Below are positions 25,424 to 35,018 of a stretch of DNA of 64,000 nucleotides, in pieces. This DNA comes from Myxococcaceae bacterium (lineage in GTDB: Bacteria > Myxococcota > Myxococcia > Myxococcales > Myxococcaceae). Location of the stretch: positions 39,799-103,798 of the forward strand of contig JAEUJQ010000042.1 in assembly GCA_016793095.1 (NCBI GenBank). Direction: 5' to 3'. The notes under the pieces are model-generated. The model searched no databases. It had not been told where the DNA came from and saw nothing but the letters and a program-made list of their open reading frames with translations. Within the stretch, counting starts at the first letter, position 1, and each line of letters begins with the position of its first letter. Both the position numbers and the translations under genes were made by a program.

Positions 25424-25990
25424 GTGATTGTCAGCCAGCTCCTCACCGGCTTCGGCCTCGCGGGCTCCGCCGGCCTCAATGCCTACGTGCCCTTGCTGGC
25501 CATCTCGGTGCTCGGCCGGCTCGAGTTGATTCACTTGCGGGAGCCATTCGACATTCTCACGCACCCGGCGGTGATTGGCGTCACCGCGGTGCTGCTCCTG
25601 GTCGAGCTGCTGGTGGACAAGATCCCCGCGGTGGACCACGTGAACGACGTCATCCAGACCCTGGTGCGGCCGGCGGCCGGTGCGCTCGTCTTCGCGGCGG
25701 GGAGCGGCGCCGTCAGCGATGTGCCGCCCGTGGCGCTGCTCGCGGCGGGCCTCGTCACGGCGTTCAGCGTGCATGCCACCAAGGCGGTGGCGCGGCCGGT
25801 GGTGCACACCGCGACCCTGGGCACCGGGGGCCCCGTCGTCTCGCTCGTCGAGGACGTCGCGGCCGTCGTGGGCAGCCTGCTCGCGCTGTTCGCGCCGCTG
25901 CTCGCCGCGCTCTTCTTCACCCTCCTCGCGTTTGGGGCGTACAAGGCCGTCGTCGGACTTCGACGAACGCTCCATCGTGCCGCTGCGTGA
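25424..25990 (+). CDS. DUF4126 membrane protein
   Basis: 188 residues from GTG 25424. The start GFGLAGSAGLNAYVPLLAIS is the DUF4126 hallmark. Four or five hydrophobic spans follow (VIGVTAVLLLVELLVDKIPAV, VALLAAGLVTAFSVHATKAVA, VVGSLLALFAPLLAALFFTLL). A DHVND motif lies after the second span. These small inner-membrane proteins have no assigned role. The methyltransferase-like gene starts inside its last 14 bp, so the two are translated together. It is divergent from the receiver gene. Confidence 0.85.
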   Translation: MIVSQLLTGFGLAGSAGLNAYVPLLAISVLGRLELIHLREPFDILTHPAVIGVTAVLLLVELLVDKIPAVDHVNDVIQTLVRPAAGALVFAAGSGAVSDVPPVALLAAGLVTAFSVHATKAVARPVVHTATLGTGGPVVSLVEDVAAVVGSLLALFAPLLAALFFTLLAFGAYKAVVGLRRTLHRAAA

Positions 25991-26525
25991 CGCCCTCGCC
26001 CTCGTCGTCCTCTCGCTGCTCGCGCTCGGCGCGCTGAGCATCGTCATCTCGACCCTGCGCCTCGGCATCTCGCCGATGCCCACGAGCCGGGCGGTGCGCG
26101 CGGTGATGCTCGACTTCGTCCCACCGTCCCTCGGAGGCGAGGTGCATGAGCTCGGCGCCGCGTGGGGCGGGGTCGCGTTGGCGCTGGCGCGGCGCTGCCC
26201 GGCGGCGCGGGTGGTGGCCTGGGAGCGCTCTGCGGTGCCCTTCGCGGTGGCGTGGCTTCGGGCGCGGGCGTCAGGGCTCGCCAACCTCGAGGTGCGGCGC
26301 GCCGACTTCCTCGAGGCCGACTTCTCGAGGGCCACGGCGCTGGTCTGCTACCTCTGGACGGGCGGCATGCGCGCCCTGGACGAGAAGCTGCGCCGCGAGC
26401 TGCCTGGCCGGCCCCTCCTCATCGTCACCAACACCTTCCTGCTCCACGGCTGGCCAGAGAGCGCGAGCGCGACGGCGCCGGACCTGTACCGCACGAAGGT
26501 CGCCCGGTACGACCGCGTGCCGTGA
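25977..26525 (+). CDS. Membrane-anchored SAM-dependent methyltransferase-like protein
   Basis: 182 residues from GTG 25977, overlapping the DUF4126 gene by 14 bp. Residues 5-28 form one membrane helix (ALALVVLSLLALGALSIVIS). The rest is a class I methyltransferase core: VHELGAAWGGVALAL is motif I (the Gly-rich SAM loop), VVAWERSAVPF motif II with its acidic residue, EVRRADFLEA motif III, and ALVCYLWTGGM motif IV. The C-terminal substrate half is short. The substrate is unknown; small membrane-anchored methyltransferases of this layout occur in myxobacteria and other proteobacteria. Confidence 0.75.
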   Translation: MPLRDALALVVLSLLALGALSIVISTLRLGISPMPTSRAVRAVMLDFVPPSLGGEVHELGAAWGGVALALARRCPAARVVAWERSAVPFAVAWLRARASGLANLEVRRADFLEADFSRATALVCYLWTGGMRALDEKLRRELPGRPLLIVTNTFLLHGWPESASATAPDLYRTKVARYDRVP

Positions 26526-26561
26526 CTCGACGCGCGCCGCCCTTCGGGCCATCGTCCGCCC

Positions 26562-27758
26562 GTGCTGCGCGCGCCACCCGCCCTGCTCGCGGTCCTCCTG
26601 CTCCCTGGCTGCACGCCAGACCCCCGGTGTCCCCTCGGCAGGACCCGCTCGGTGCCCGCCTCGGTGCTGGCCGTCGAGGCACGCGAGGCGACGGTGTCGA
26701 TGACGTTCCCGGCGCCCACGAGGTGTGCGTTGCCGGACGGCACCCTGAAGGCGTCCGGCTCCGTTCGTCTGGCTGGCCGGCCCCCGGAGCCGCTCACCGT
26801 GACGGCGCTCGACCACGACGAGCGCGACGGTGAGGTGACGGTCCAGCTGACCTTCACGCCGCCCACCGCTGGCATCGGCGACCTCGAGGTCTTCGTCGAC
26901 CCCCAGCTGGGCATCGCGCAGGTGCCCGTCTTCGTCGCCCGGGACGGCACGGCCCTGCCCTTCGTCGACGTCAGAGCCCCGTGTGAGGAGCCGCAGCGCT
27001 CCAGCTCGGGCGTCGTCGTCTGTCCCGAGCGCGACTCCGGGGTGACGCTCTTCGTGGACGGCCGGCAGGTGGCCACGCTGCCAGACGCGCTCGAGCCGCA
27101 GGTGGTCGGCGACGTCCTGTGGACTCACCGGCTCGCCGACGCGGGCTTCACCGTCGAGCGCACGCAGCTGCGGAGCGACGGCGGGCTCGCGGTGACGCAC
27201 CAGGCGTGGGTCGCCGGCTTCCGGCCCACGAAGCCGCGGTACGCCGACGAGCGGCGCCTGATGCGCCTGGGCTTCGTCGCCACCACCCTCGACGACGGAG
27301 GGCTCGAGCTCGTCAACGCGCACCAGGGCGCCACCACCGACGTGGTGCTGGCCGAGCCGGACATCGCCTGGGCGTGGGTCACCGACCGCTGGTGCGCCGC
27401 TGACGGTGGCTGCCTGCCGCGCACCTCGGGCGCGAAGGTGGCGGGCGTCGAACCGGCCGTCTGGTGGCAGGTGGTGAGCAGCCAGCTCGTGCTCTTCCGG
27501 CGGCCGGTCGCCGACGCGGGCTCCATCGCTTCGCTGCCGCTCTCAACCGGGAGGCCCGTCACGCTGCGCTCGTCGGTGCAGGGCGCGCGCCGGACGCGGG
27601 TGACCCAGGGGACCAGCGCGTTCTTCTTCGAGTGGCTCCCCGACGCGGGCGAGGTGGCCCTCACGCACTTCCCGGACTGGGACGTGCGCGAGGAGAACAC
27701 CGAAACCGTCTCCTTCGGGCTCGACGGCGGCGTGGTGCGCTTCGTGTGGCTCCGCTGA
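26562..27758 (+). CDS. Large lipoprotein of unknown function
   Basis: 398 residues from GTG 26562. The lipobox LLLPGC is at the end of a short hydrophobic signal. The mature part has beta-rich repeats of about 45 residues (GEVTVQLTFTPPTAGIGDLEV, FVDGRQVATL, AGVEPAVWWQVVSSQLVLF) with few Cys, like a propeller of FG-GAP or Kelch style. No catalytic motif recognised. It lies 36 bp behind the methyltransferase-like gene and could share the transcript. A 7-bp hairpin follows directly after the stop. Confidence 0.75.
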   Translation: MLRAPPALLAVLLLPGCTPDPRCPLGRTRSVPASVLAVEAREATVSMTFPAPTRCALPDGTLKASGSVRLAGRPPEPLTVTALDHDERDGEVTVQLTFTPPTAGIGDLEVFVDPQLGIAQVPVFVARDGTALPFVDVRAPCEEPQRSSSGVVVCPERDSGVTLFVDGRQVATLPDALEPQVVGDVLWTHRLADAGFTVERTQLRSDGGLAVTHQAWVAGFRPTKPRYADERRLMRLGFVATTLDDGGLELVNAHQGATTDVVLAEPDIAWAWVTDRWCAADGGCLPRTSGAKVAGVEPAVWWQVVSSQLVLFRRPVADAGSIASLPLSTGRPVTLRSSVQGARRTRVTQGTSAFFFEWLPDAGEVALTHFPDWDVREENTETVSFGLDGGVVRFVWLR

Positions 27759-27783
27759 GCTCCGGCGTTGATCCGCCCGGAGC
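27759..27783 (+). terminator. Hairpin after the large lipoprotein gene
   Basis: GCTCCGG and CCGGAGC pair over an 11-nt loop, directly behind the stop codon. No U-run follows, so this is a weak or Rho-helped end. It separates the lipoprotein from atpG. Confidence 0.4.
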
Positions 27784-27858
27784 CATCAGCCACCCTGCTG
27801 CAGTCTCCTGCCGAGATGATTGACACGGTTCGCCACGCTGCCTAAGCGCGCGCTCGCC

Positions 27859-28717
<859 letters not shown>

Positions 28718-28728
<11 letters not shown>

Positions 28729-28900
28729 CGGGCTCGAAGCGGGGGCAGGCACGGACGGGCTGAGGGGCGTACTTCACCTCGAGCGCCGCGCAGCGCAGGA
28801 ACCACGAGCGATCCGTCTTCACGTCGCGCTTGTGGGCGCACCGGTGGCAGAGGCTCTGTGGGAAGGGCCGGTCATCGGGAGCAGGGCGCAGCTCGTCCAC
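28718..28900 (-). CDS. Small Cys-cluster protein, probably zinc-binding
   Basis: 60 residues from GTG 28900. The order [22 protein letters not shown], continued by [14 protein letters not shown], has four Cys spaced C-x2-C, then one, then one, with the PQPVxxCPxF end seen in small zinc-ribbon proteins of myxobacteria. It is convergent with atpG and overlaps its end by 11 bp. No start codon with a clear ribosome site was found, so the exact N-terminus is open. Role unknown. Confidence 0.5.
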
Positions 28901-28954
28901 CCGCGCAGCGTGCTCATGGTTGCCGGCGTCAGGCCAGCGCGTTAACCAGAGGGC

Positions 28955-29506
28955 GTGTTCTTCCGTCCCGACGCCGCGACGCTCGCGCCCCTCACCGTGC
29001 TCACCACCGACGGCGACACCGTGCCGGTCGGGTCCGCGTGGAGCGAGGGGCCGGCGGTGCTCGTCTGGCTCCGTCACTTTGGTTGAATGTTCTGCCGCGA
29101 GCAGGTGGCCGGGTTCCGGTCACGCGCAGCCGAGCTGAAGCACGCCGGGGTGAAGCTGGTTTTCATCGGCAACGGCACCCCGCTGATGGCGAAGGACTTC
29201 CAGGCCTTCATGGAGGTGCCTGAGCTGCCCGTCTGGACGGACCCGAAGCGCCAGACCTACCGGCACCTGGGCTTCAAGCGCGGCCTCTTCTCGGTGCTGG
29301 ACCTCTCGCTGTTGTCGTACGCGAAGCGCGCCCTGGCGGCCGGGTTCCGACAAGGGAAGACGCAGGGTGACCCGGTGCAGCAGGGCGGCGTGCTGGTGGT
29401 GAAGCGCGGCGGTGAGGTCGTCTACGGCTTCGCGTCGGCGACCGCCGGCGACCACCCGCCCGTGGACGAGGTCGTCGCGAAGGCCCTCTCTGCCGCCGGG
29501 AGGTGA
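28955..29506 (+). CDS. Selenocysteine-containing AhpC/TSA-like peroxiredoxin-fold protein (in-frame TGA read as Sec)
   Basis: GTG 28955 to stop 29506, 183 residues if TGA at 29084-29086 is selenocysteine (U44). The text around it reads VLVWLRHFG-U-MFCREQVAGF, which is the FGCxFCRxQ active site of AhpC-TSA_2/PRXL2-like proteins with U in place of the first Cys and C47 kept, a UxxC redox motif. The frame continues with KLVFIGNGTPLMAKDFQAF and GGVLVVKRGGEVVYGF, the thioredoxin-fold core. GTG 28955 is the only in-frame start after an upstream stop (28943). An 8-bp hairpin follows the UGA at bSECIS distance. A plain nonsense mutation is the rival reading. sel genes are not in this window. Confidence 0.82.
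29084..29123 (+). promoter_or_regulatory. Candidate bacterial SECIS element behind the UGA codon
   Basis: The UGA is at 29084-29086. GTGGCCGG (29105-29112) pairs with CCGGTCAC (29116-29123) over 8 bp, one of them G-U, with the three-base loop GUU. The loop begins 26 nt after the UGA. Known bSECIS elements have a short stem, a small loop with a G in its first two positions and a loop 16-37 nt after the UGA, and this hairpin meets all three. SelB should bind it while the ribosome waits at UGA. Confidence 0.65.
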
Positions 29507-29507
29507 C

Positions 29508-30005
29508 GTGCTACGCGGCCCAGGCATGCGCGCTCTCGTCGCTCCGCTCGTCGCCTGCCTCGCCCTCGCCTGTCCGAAGAAGAACGACCAGGCCCCGCCG
29601 GCACCGCCTCCCACCGCGGAGCCAGCCTTGCCGCTGCCGGAGTCGCCCCGCACGGCAGTCGCGATGCCGCCCCGCCCCGACGCCGAGGTCGAGGTCGTCG
29701 GCAAGTGGTCGTCGAAGGTGCCGGGCGCGAAGAAGCACGTGGCCGTCGCGCAGGTCGAGCCCTGTGTCCCGGTGCCGGTGAACGCCAGGCGCTTCGGCGA
29801 CGAGGTGGTGCTCGAGGGTGACGGCTACTTCTTCGAGTACTTCATGCCCCAGGGGACGCGGGCGCACGTCTGTCTGTACGCGCTCGACGACAAGGGCGTC
29901 GTCATCGGCGCCGTCACCATCCCCGACACGCCGCGCGTCTTCGAGGGGCTGGGCGAGCTGATGGTGGGCCCGCACACCGTCGAGATCGTCCCGCTGGCGA
30001 GGTGA
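29508..30005 (+). CDS. Small lipoprotein
   Basis: 165 residues from GTG 29508, with GGGAGG 4-5 nt upstream; it starts one base behind the stop of the selenoprotein gene, so co-translation is likely. The lipobox is LALAC. A Pro-rich linker (residues 28-55) leads to a beta domain (VGKWSSKVPGAKKHVAVAQV, DEVVLEGDGYFFEYFMPQGT, HTVEIVPLA). No family recognised. Its place directly behind the peroxiredoxin-like gene hints at a shared envelope stress role, but this is only an inference. Confidence 0.75.
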   Translation: MLRGPGMRALVAPLVACLALACPKKNDQAPPAPPPTAEPALPLPESPRTAVAMPPRPDAEVEVVGKWSSKVPGAKKHVAVAQVEPCVPVPVNARRFGDEVVLEGDGYFFEYFMPQGTRAHVCLYALDDKGVVIGAVTIPDTPRVFEGLGELMVGPHTVEIVPLAR

Positions 30006-30031
30006 GCGCCCAGAAGCGCCGGCCGTGAGAC

Positions 30032-30622
30032 CTATTCGGTCGCGGGGCAGGGGTACTCGACGCTCTGCTCGCCATCGGCCGGGACCGTCACGGTCTTCGA
30101 GGCGCCGGGCACCGTGTTCCCGGCCGCGTCGTAGCAGTCGAACCGCACCTTGTGCGTCCCCGCGCGAACCTTGAGGCCTTCGATGGGCGAGCCGCCCACC
30201 TTCTTACCGTCGACGAAGACGTCAGCCGTGTCGGAGGCCCGGAGGTTGAGGAGGCCCTCGCCGACCGGCTGCGGCGGTGGGGGAGGAGGCCTTGGGGCGA
30301 CGGCGACGCCCGCGTCCTTCGGGGTCGGCGGATTCACCGGATTGGGCGGTGGCGGCACGGGCGAGCCCGCGTCGATGGGCGCGCTCGGCGGCGTGCCCGC
30401 GTCCACCGCGGCGGGAGCGGCTTCTGCTCCACCATCCACGACGACCGGGGCGACCGGAGCGCTGCCAGGCGTGGGGAAGGGGCGCAACGAGACCTCGGCG
30501 ACGGTGACGGGCGGCTGGGGACCCGCTGCCGACAGGCTCAGCCCACCCATCACGCCGAACGCGAGGGCGCCGAGACCCAGCAGCCCGCAGAGCCCGATGA
30601 GAACCGACTTCGCCACGGCCAT
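30032..30622 (-). CDS. Membrane-anchored protein with C-terminal PEGA domain
   Basis: 196 residues from ATG 30622. A single helix (SVLIGLCGLLGLGALAFGVM) is followed by an Ala/Pro/Val-rich low-complexity stretch (residues 45-125), then a PEGA domain: LNLRASDTADVFVDGKKVGG, IEGLKVRAGTHKVRFDCYD, and a closing EQSVEYPC. PEGA domains are small surface beta domains in exported or kinase-linked proteins. Similar tails occur behind Ser/Thr kinases, as in the kinase at 50517-52019, but no kinase part is here. It is convergent with the small lipoprotein gene. Confidence 0.78.
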   Translation of the reverse strand: MAVAKSVLIGLCGLLGLGALAFGVMGGLSLSAAGPQPPVTVAEVSLRPFPTPGSAPVAPVVVDGGAEAAPAAVDAGTPPSAPIDAGSPVPPPPNPVNPPTPKDAGVAVAPRPPPPPPQPVGEGLLNLRASDTADVFVDGKKVGGSPIEGLKVRAGTHKVRFDCYDAAGNTVPGASKTVTVPADGEQSVEYPCPATE

Positions 30623-30756
30623 CACCGCTCACTTACCTCCCCTCAGGCGGGTTGGCCACTTCGCGCTTCATCGACGCGGCTCAGGCGGAAAGGGGTAGCA
30701 GGGACCGAGCGGCCGTTGGTATCCGGCAGTCGCAGTCACTCTGGGAGGAGTTCATC

Positions 30757-31683
30757 ATGTTGACCTCACTCGTCGTCACCCTCGCGCTCGCTCAGGCGGA
30801 CGCCAGCACCGAGAAGTCTCCGGCCGAGCGCGCCGCCATCGCCGCCGAGAAGGCCGCTGAAGCCGCCGCGAAAGCCGCGGACGCAGCCCAGCGCATCGCG
30901 GACAAGGTCGCCCCGCCCGCCGCTCCCGCGCCCGCAGCCGCGCCGCCGAGCGCTGGCGCCTGGGCAGGCACCGCGGGCCTGGGCCTCGCGCTGCTGGGCG
31001 GCAACACGCAGACCATCACCTTCACCGGCTCCGTCGGCCTCGACAGGAAGTGGGAGCTGTGGACCCTGGGCATCCGCGCGACCGGCGCCTACGGCATCAC
31101 CAACCCCGACACGTCCGAGGGCTCGACGTCGCAGGCCCAGACGGTCGCGCGCCGCGGGGCGCTGACGGTGCGTGGCGATCGCAGCTTCGGCGGCTTCGTC
31201 GCCGCCTTCGCCCTGGCCGGTGGTGAGTTCGACCACGTCAAGAACATCGAGTCGCGTGTCTACGGTGAAGCCGGCGCCAGCTTCACGGTCTTCAACGAGA
31301 AGGTGGAGGACCTCGAGAAGGTCTTCCTCCGCCTCGACGTCGCGCTCCGCGGTGGTCGCGAGACGCGGTTCACCTATTTCCCGATGCCAGCGCCGGTCGC
31401 CCCCTATGAGGTCCCCATCCTCGCGCCGCGCGTCGCCGCCACGTTCCGCTGGGCCCTCAACAAGAACTTCCGCGTCTCGGAGGACTTCGAAGTGCTGCCC
31501 TTCATGCTGCCGCCGACCGCGGGCCGCTTCCTCATCAACAGCAACACCAAGCTGAACGCGCGCATCACCGAGGCCATCTCGCTCTCGCTCGGCTTCCTCA
31601 TCAACATCGACACCCAGCCGCCGAAGGCGTCGCTGCGCGTGTACGACTACGCGTTGACGGCGGGCGCCGAAGCGGCGTTCTGA
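30757..31683 (+). CDS. DUF481-family outer-membrane protein
   Basis: 308 residues. ATG 30757 has GGGAGGAG 6 nt upstream. The signal peptide is MLTSLVVTLALAQA. Residues 20-60 form an Ala-rich helical stretch of coiled-coil type (AAEKAAEAAAKAADAAQRIA). The barrel follows: GTAGLGLALLGGNTQTITFT is the DUF481 start, then paired strands (ALTVRGDRSFGGFVAAFAL, SRVYGEAGASFTVF) and a closing strand ending in F (GAEAAF). DUF481 proteins such as YdiY are induced by stress and have no known substrate. Confidence 0.8.
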   Translation: MLTSLVVTLALAQADASTEKSPAERAAIAAEKAAEAAAKAADAAQRIADKVAPPAAPAPAAAPPSAGAWAGTAGLGLALLGGNTQTITFTGSVGLDRKWELWTLGIRATGAYGITNPDTSEGSTSQAQTVARRGALTVRGDRSFGGFVAAFALAGGEFDHVKNIESRVYGEAGASFTVFNEKVEDLEKVFLRLDVALRGGRETRFTYFPMPAPVAPYEVPILAPRVAATFRWALNKNFRVSEDFEVLPFMLPPTAGRFLINSNTKLNARITEAISLSLGFLINIDTQPPKASLRVYDYALTAGAEAAF

Positions 31684-31766
31684 AGCCGCGACTGGAACGA
31701 GGCGGCGGTGCGTCGGGGCGGCGACGGAGAACCATTCGAGTGGGCGGTGAGCTAGCGTGCACCGCC

Positions 31767-32717
31767 ATGCACCGACTCGTCGCCTGCCTCCTCGTCGCGC
31801 TGTCTGCGCTCGCCGTCGCCGGTGAGCCGAAGTCTCCGCCACCACCGAAGAAGCCGCTGACCTTCGGCATGGCGCACCAGTACGGCGAAGAGCACGCGCA
31901 GAAAGCGAAGGCCCTCATCGAGCCGTACCTGACGAAGTCGCTCGGCTCGCAGGTGACGGTGCAGCCGTTCGACACCTACGAGGAGCTGTCCGAGGCGCTG
32001 GCCACCAACAAGGTGGACCTCGCGTGGATTACGCCGCTCGCGTTCGTGCAGGCCACCCAGAAGAACCGTGACGTGACGGCGCTGTCGAAGGCGATGCGCT
32101 CGTCTGACGGTGGCCTGTTCTACCGCAGCGTCTTCATCGTGAAGGCGAGCTCGACGGCGTCCGACCTCAAGTCCCTCGCGGGCAAGAAGGTGGCGTGGGT
32201 GGGGAAGCTGTCAGCGTCGGGCTATCTCTTCCCGAGGGCGCTGCTGGGCGAGCAGGGGCTCGACCCCGACAGACACTTCGGCGCCGAGACGTTCGCGGGG
32301 GACCACCTGGCCGTGTGCAAGGCGGTGAAGGAAGGCAGGGCCGAGGTCGGCGCCACCTACGCCGCCGAGCCGAAAGACGGAGCCGCGCTCGCGCCGACCG
32401 GCTGCGAAGACGCCGGGCCGCTCAGCGACTTCAAGGTGCTCGCGTCCACGGCCAACCTGCCGAACGAGGTCATCGCGCACAGCCCCGACTTCCCGCCCAC
32501 GCGGGTGAATGACGTGATGATGGCCTTCGGCCGCATGGGCAACACGCCTGACGGCAAGAAGGTGCTCACCGACGGCTTCCGCGCGCAGGGCTTCGGCGTG
32601 GCCGTCGAGGGTGACTTCGACCCGGTGCTCGCGCTGCTCAAGACGAAGGAAGTGAAGGCGAAGGTGGCCGAGGAGCCGAAGGCAGAGCCGGCGAAGGGCA
32701 AGAAGAAGGGGAAGTGA
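31767..32717 (+). CDS. PhnD-like phosphate/phosphonate ABC-transporter binding protein
   Basis: 316 residues from ATG 31767 with signal peptide (RLVACLLVALSALAVAG). The two-lobed periplasmic-binding fold fits the PhnD/SsuA/TauA group: KPLTFGMAHQYGEEHAQKAK, then TNKVDLAWITPLAFVQATQ, FIVKASSTASDLKSLAGKKV, and CKAVKEGRAEVGATYAAEP. No transporter ATPase or permease gene lies next to it, so it may be an orphan binding protein or signalling receptor. The C-terminus is Lys-rich (KAEPAKGKKKGK). The following peptidase gene starts in its stop codon. The ligand may be phosphonate, phosphite or another oxyanion. Confidence 0.82.
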   Translation: MHRLVACLLVALSALAVAGEPKSPPPPKKPLTFGMAHQYGEEHAQKAKALIEPYLTKSLGSQVTVQPFDTYEELSEALATNKVDLAWITPLAFVQATQKNRDVTALSKAMRSSDGGLFYRSVFIVKASSTASDLKSLAGKKVAWVGKLSASGYLFPRALLGEQGLDPDRHFGAETFAGDHLAVCKAVKEGRAEVGATYAAEPKDGAALAPTGCEDAGPLSDFKVLASTANLPNEVIAHSPDFPPTRVNDVMMAFGRMGNTPDGKKVLTDGFRAQGFGVAVEGDFDPVLALLKTKEVKAKVAEEPKAEPAKGKKKGK

Positions 32718-33676
32718 CCTGGAGACGCGGGCCCCACGGGTCTGCGAAGCTGCGCCTCGTGAGGCTCGTGCTCGCCGGCCTGCTCCTGTCGACCGTCGCC
32801 CTCGCCGCCGACCCCTGCGTGAAGGTGACGCAGCAGACCTCGAAGGAAGGGCTCGAGCTGTGGGCCGAGCTGTCGAGCTGCAGCGAGGTCGTCATCAGCG
32901 TCACCGCCGACGAGACGAACGTCACCAACGCGCTGCCGGCCACCGTGGAGTCAGCGGGGCGCGCGCGCTTCCTGCTCGCGCGGTGGCAGCGCCTCGACCG
33001 GAACGAGGCCTGGCGCGTGGCCGACTGGAAGTACAAGTGGAAGCTGGGCCGCCGGCTCTCGAGGGTGCCCGACGTCACCGGCCTCTTCCGCAAGCCCTTC
33101 GAGGGGACCCACAAGCTCATCCAGGGGCCGTACGGCACCTTCAGCCACTTCGCGGGCTCGCAGGACGAGGAGGCGTTCGACTGGGCGATGCCTGAGGGCA
33201 CCCCGGTGCTGGCGGCGCGCGACGGCGTCGTCGTGGGCACCCGCAGCGACTGCACCGTCGGCGCGGTCGACGAGGCCTTGAAGAACGACGCCAACTACGT
33301 CGTGCTGCGCCACCAGGACGGCACCTTCTCGGAGTACCACCATCTGCGGGAGGGCGGCGTGCGCGTGAAGCTCGGCGAGCGCGTCACGAGCGGACAGCTC
33401 CTCGGCGAGTCGGGCAACACCGGCTACACGTCGCGGCCGCACCTGCACTTCTCGGTCTTTCACACCCTCGACGGGCACACGCGCGCGACCCTGCCCGTCA
33501 CGTTCAGCGGCGTGACGCGGGAGCCGGCCCAGCGCGACCTCATCAAGTACGGCGACGACGAAGCGCCTGCGCCTCCGCTGAACCGAAGGCCGCCGGCTCG
33601 CGAGCAGCAGAAGCGCGAAGACGCGGAGCGCGCGCTCAAGGAAGCCGCCGACGCGTTGAACACCCTGGGGGACTGA
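32714..33676 (+). CDS. M23-family peptidase (LytM-type, secreted)
   Basis: 320 residues from GTG 32714, which shares GTGA with the preceding stop (4-bp overlap) and has AAGGGG just upstream; GTG 32759 would be the shorter choice. A hydrophobic signal segment (LVLAGLLLSTVALAA) follows a basic start. The LytM core is FDWAMPEGTPVLAARDGVVVG, YVVLRHQDGTFSEYHHL, then GQLLGESGNTGYTSRPHLHF: HLHF and the earlier Asp are metal-binding positions, but the first His of the motif is not obvious. The class cuts peptidoglycan cross-links. The C-terminal 60 residues are charged. Confidence 0.82.
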   Translation: MTWRRGPHGSAKLRLVRLVLAGLLLSTVALAADPCVKVTQQTSKEGLELWAELSSCSEVVISVTADETNVTNALPATVESAGRARFLLARWQRLDRNEAWRVADWKYKWKLGRRLSRVPDVTGLFRKPFEGTHKLIQGPYGTFSHFAGSQDEEAFDWAMPEGTPVLAARDGVVVGTRSDCTVGAVDEALKNDANYVVLRHQDGTFSEYHHLREGGVRVKLGERVTSGQLLGESGNTGYTSRPHLHFSVFHTLDGHTRATLPVTFSGVTREPAQRDLIKYGDDEAPAPPLNRRPPAREQQKREDAERALKEAADALNTLGD

Positions 33677-33809
33677 GTCCTGGCGCGCCCTGGCCCGACG
33701 GGCATGAGGCCGCCCGCGAGCCGCTTCGCCAGCGCTGAGTCCCGACTGAGCCAGCGGGAAGTCCCAGCGTCGGTTTCCCGGCGCGCGGTCCCTGTGCGAA
33801 GGTGACCTC

Positions 33810-35018
33810 ATGCCCAACAAGGTCGGCCGTCAGCAGTTCACCCAGGCCCTGCAGAACACCGAGATCGACGTCAAGCAGGCCGAGCAGGATCCAGCGCTCC
33901 GCGGTGCGTTGCCCGCCAACGCCGACCTCAACCGCGACGGGAAGATCTCGGGCGGGCAGGAGATCGACCGGCTCTTCACGCAGATCGACTCCTTCGGCCG
34001 CAACCCGGGCGCCCAGGACACCTCGCTCCTCGACCCCTCTGGCAACGGCACCCAGCAGGCCCGGAGCATGCGCGCGCTGGGACAGCTGACCCGGAACGCC
34101 GACGTGATGGGCTGGACGGCAGGCGTGAACTTCGAGCGGGTGGACTTCTCGGCCTACGTCGCGCCGCCGGGAACGCCGCCAGGCTCGCAGACGATGCTGG
34201 GCGCGGCCGCCACGCTGATCCGCGACCGCAAGGACAACTACGGCACGCACCAGCCCTGGTACAACCTCGACCCCAACCACGCGCTGCCGGCGAACGTGAA
34301 GCTGGGTGGGCTCGCGCAGTCCGACCGCAACCCCAACGGCGTGTGGAAGTGCAACCTCTTCGGCGGCAACGCGATCTACGTCGGAGGCTTCGAGCCGCCG
34401 TACTATGGCAACCGCGGCCGCGGCGAGTACCCGAACGCGAACCAGTTCTACAAGTTCAGCGACAAGTACGCCGCGCAGTTCGGCAACAAGGTGCACTTCC
34501 AGATGGTGGGCGAGCTCGCGCTCAACGGCCTCGACGAGGAGACGAAGCGCCAGAAGCTCACTGAGCTGCTCCGCACCGCGCAGCCGGGTGACCTGCTGAT
34601 GGTGGACCACCAGGGCGCCGACGTGTCCGACGGCGGTCACACGCGCGTGGTGATGGCGAACGACCTGCAGGCTGACGGCACGGGCTCCATTCACTCGGCG
34701 CAGGCGACCCAGAGCGAAGCGGCCATTCGCAGCGAGAGCCTGTCGTCGTTCACCGGCGAGGAGACGGTGTGGATCCTCCGGCCCAACCGGCCGCGCGCTG
34801 GCCAGCCGACGGAGCCGCCTCCGCCAGTCACCACGCCCACCACGCCGCCGGCGACCACCACGACCGGGGCCTACACGGTGAAGCCCGGCGACACGTTCTC
34901 GAAGATCGCGAAGACGCAGCTCGGCGACGCGAGCCGCTGGCGTGAGGTTCAGGCGCTCAACCCGAGCATCGACCCTCGCATGCTGAAGGTGGGGATGACG
35001 CTCAAGCTGCCGACCTGA
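33810..35018 (+). CDS. Protein with EF-hand-like loop, Cys-peptidase-like core and C-terminal LysM
   Basis: 402 residues without a signal peptide. Residues 40-52 (ADLNRDGKISGGQE) form an EF-hand calcium loop. The centre (WKCNLFGGNAIYVGG with Cys near residue 180, and later GDLLMVDHQGADVSDGGHTR with His) has the Cys and His spacing of an NlpC/P60 or CHAP amidase. A Thr/Pro linker leads to a LysM domain at the end (YTVKPGDTFSKIAKTQLGD, then LNPSIDPRMLKVGMTLKLP), which binds peptidoglycan. It is likely a cell-wall hydrolase. The end of the LysM part is copied seven times downstream. Confidence 0.82.
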   Translation: MPNKVGRQQFTQALQNTEIDVKQAEQDPALRGALPANADLNRDGKISGGQEIDRLFTQIDSFGRNPGAQDTSLLDPSGNGTQQARSMRALGQLTRNADVMGWTAGVNFERVDFSAYVAPPGTPPGSQTMLGAAATLIRDRKDNYGTHQPWYNLDPNHALPANVKLGGLAQSDRNPNGVWKCNLFGGNAIYVGGFEPPYYGNRGRGEYPNANQFYKFSDKYAAQFGNKVHFQMVGELALNGLDEETKRQKLTELLRTAQPGDLLMVDHQGADVSDGGHTRVVMANDLQADGTGSIHSAQATQSEAAIRSESLSSFTGEETVWILRPNRPRAGQPTEPPPPVTTPTTPPATTTTGAYTVKPGDTFSKIAKTQLGDASRWREVQALNPSIDPRMLKVGMTLKLPT

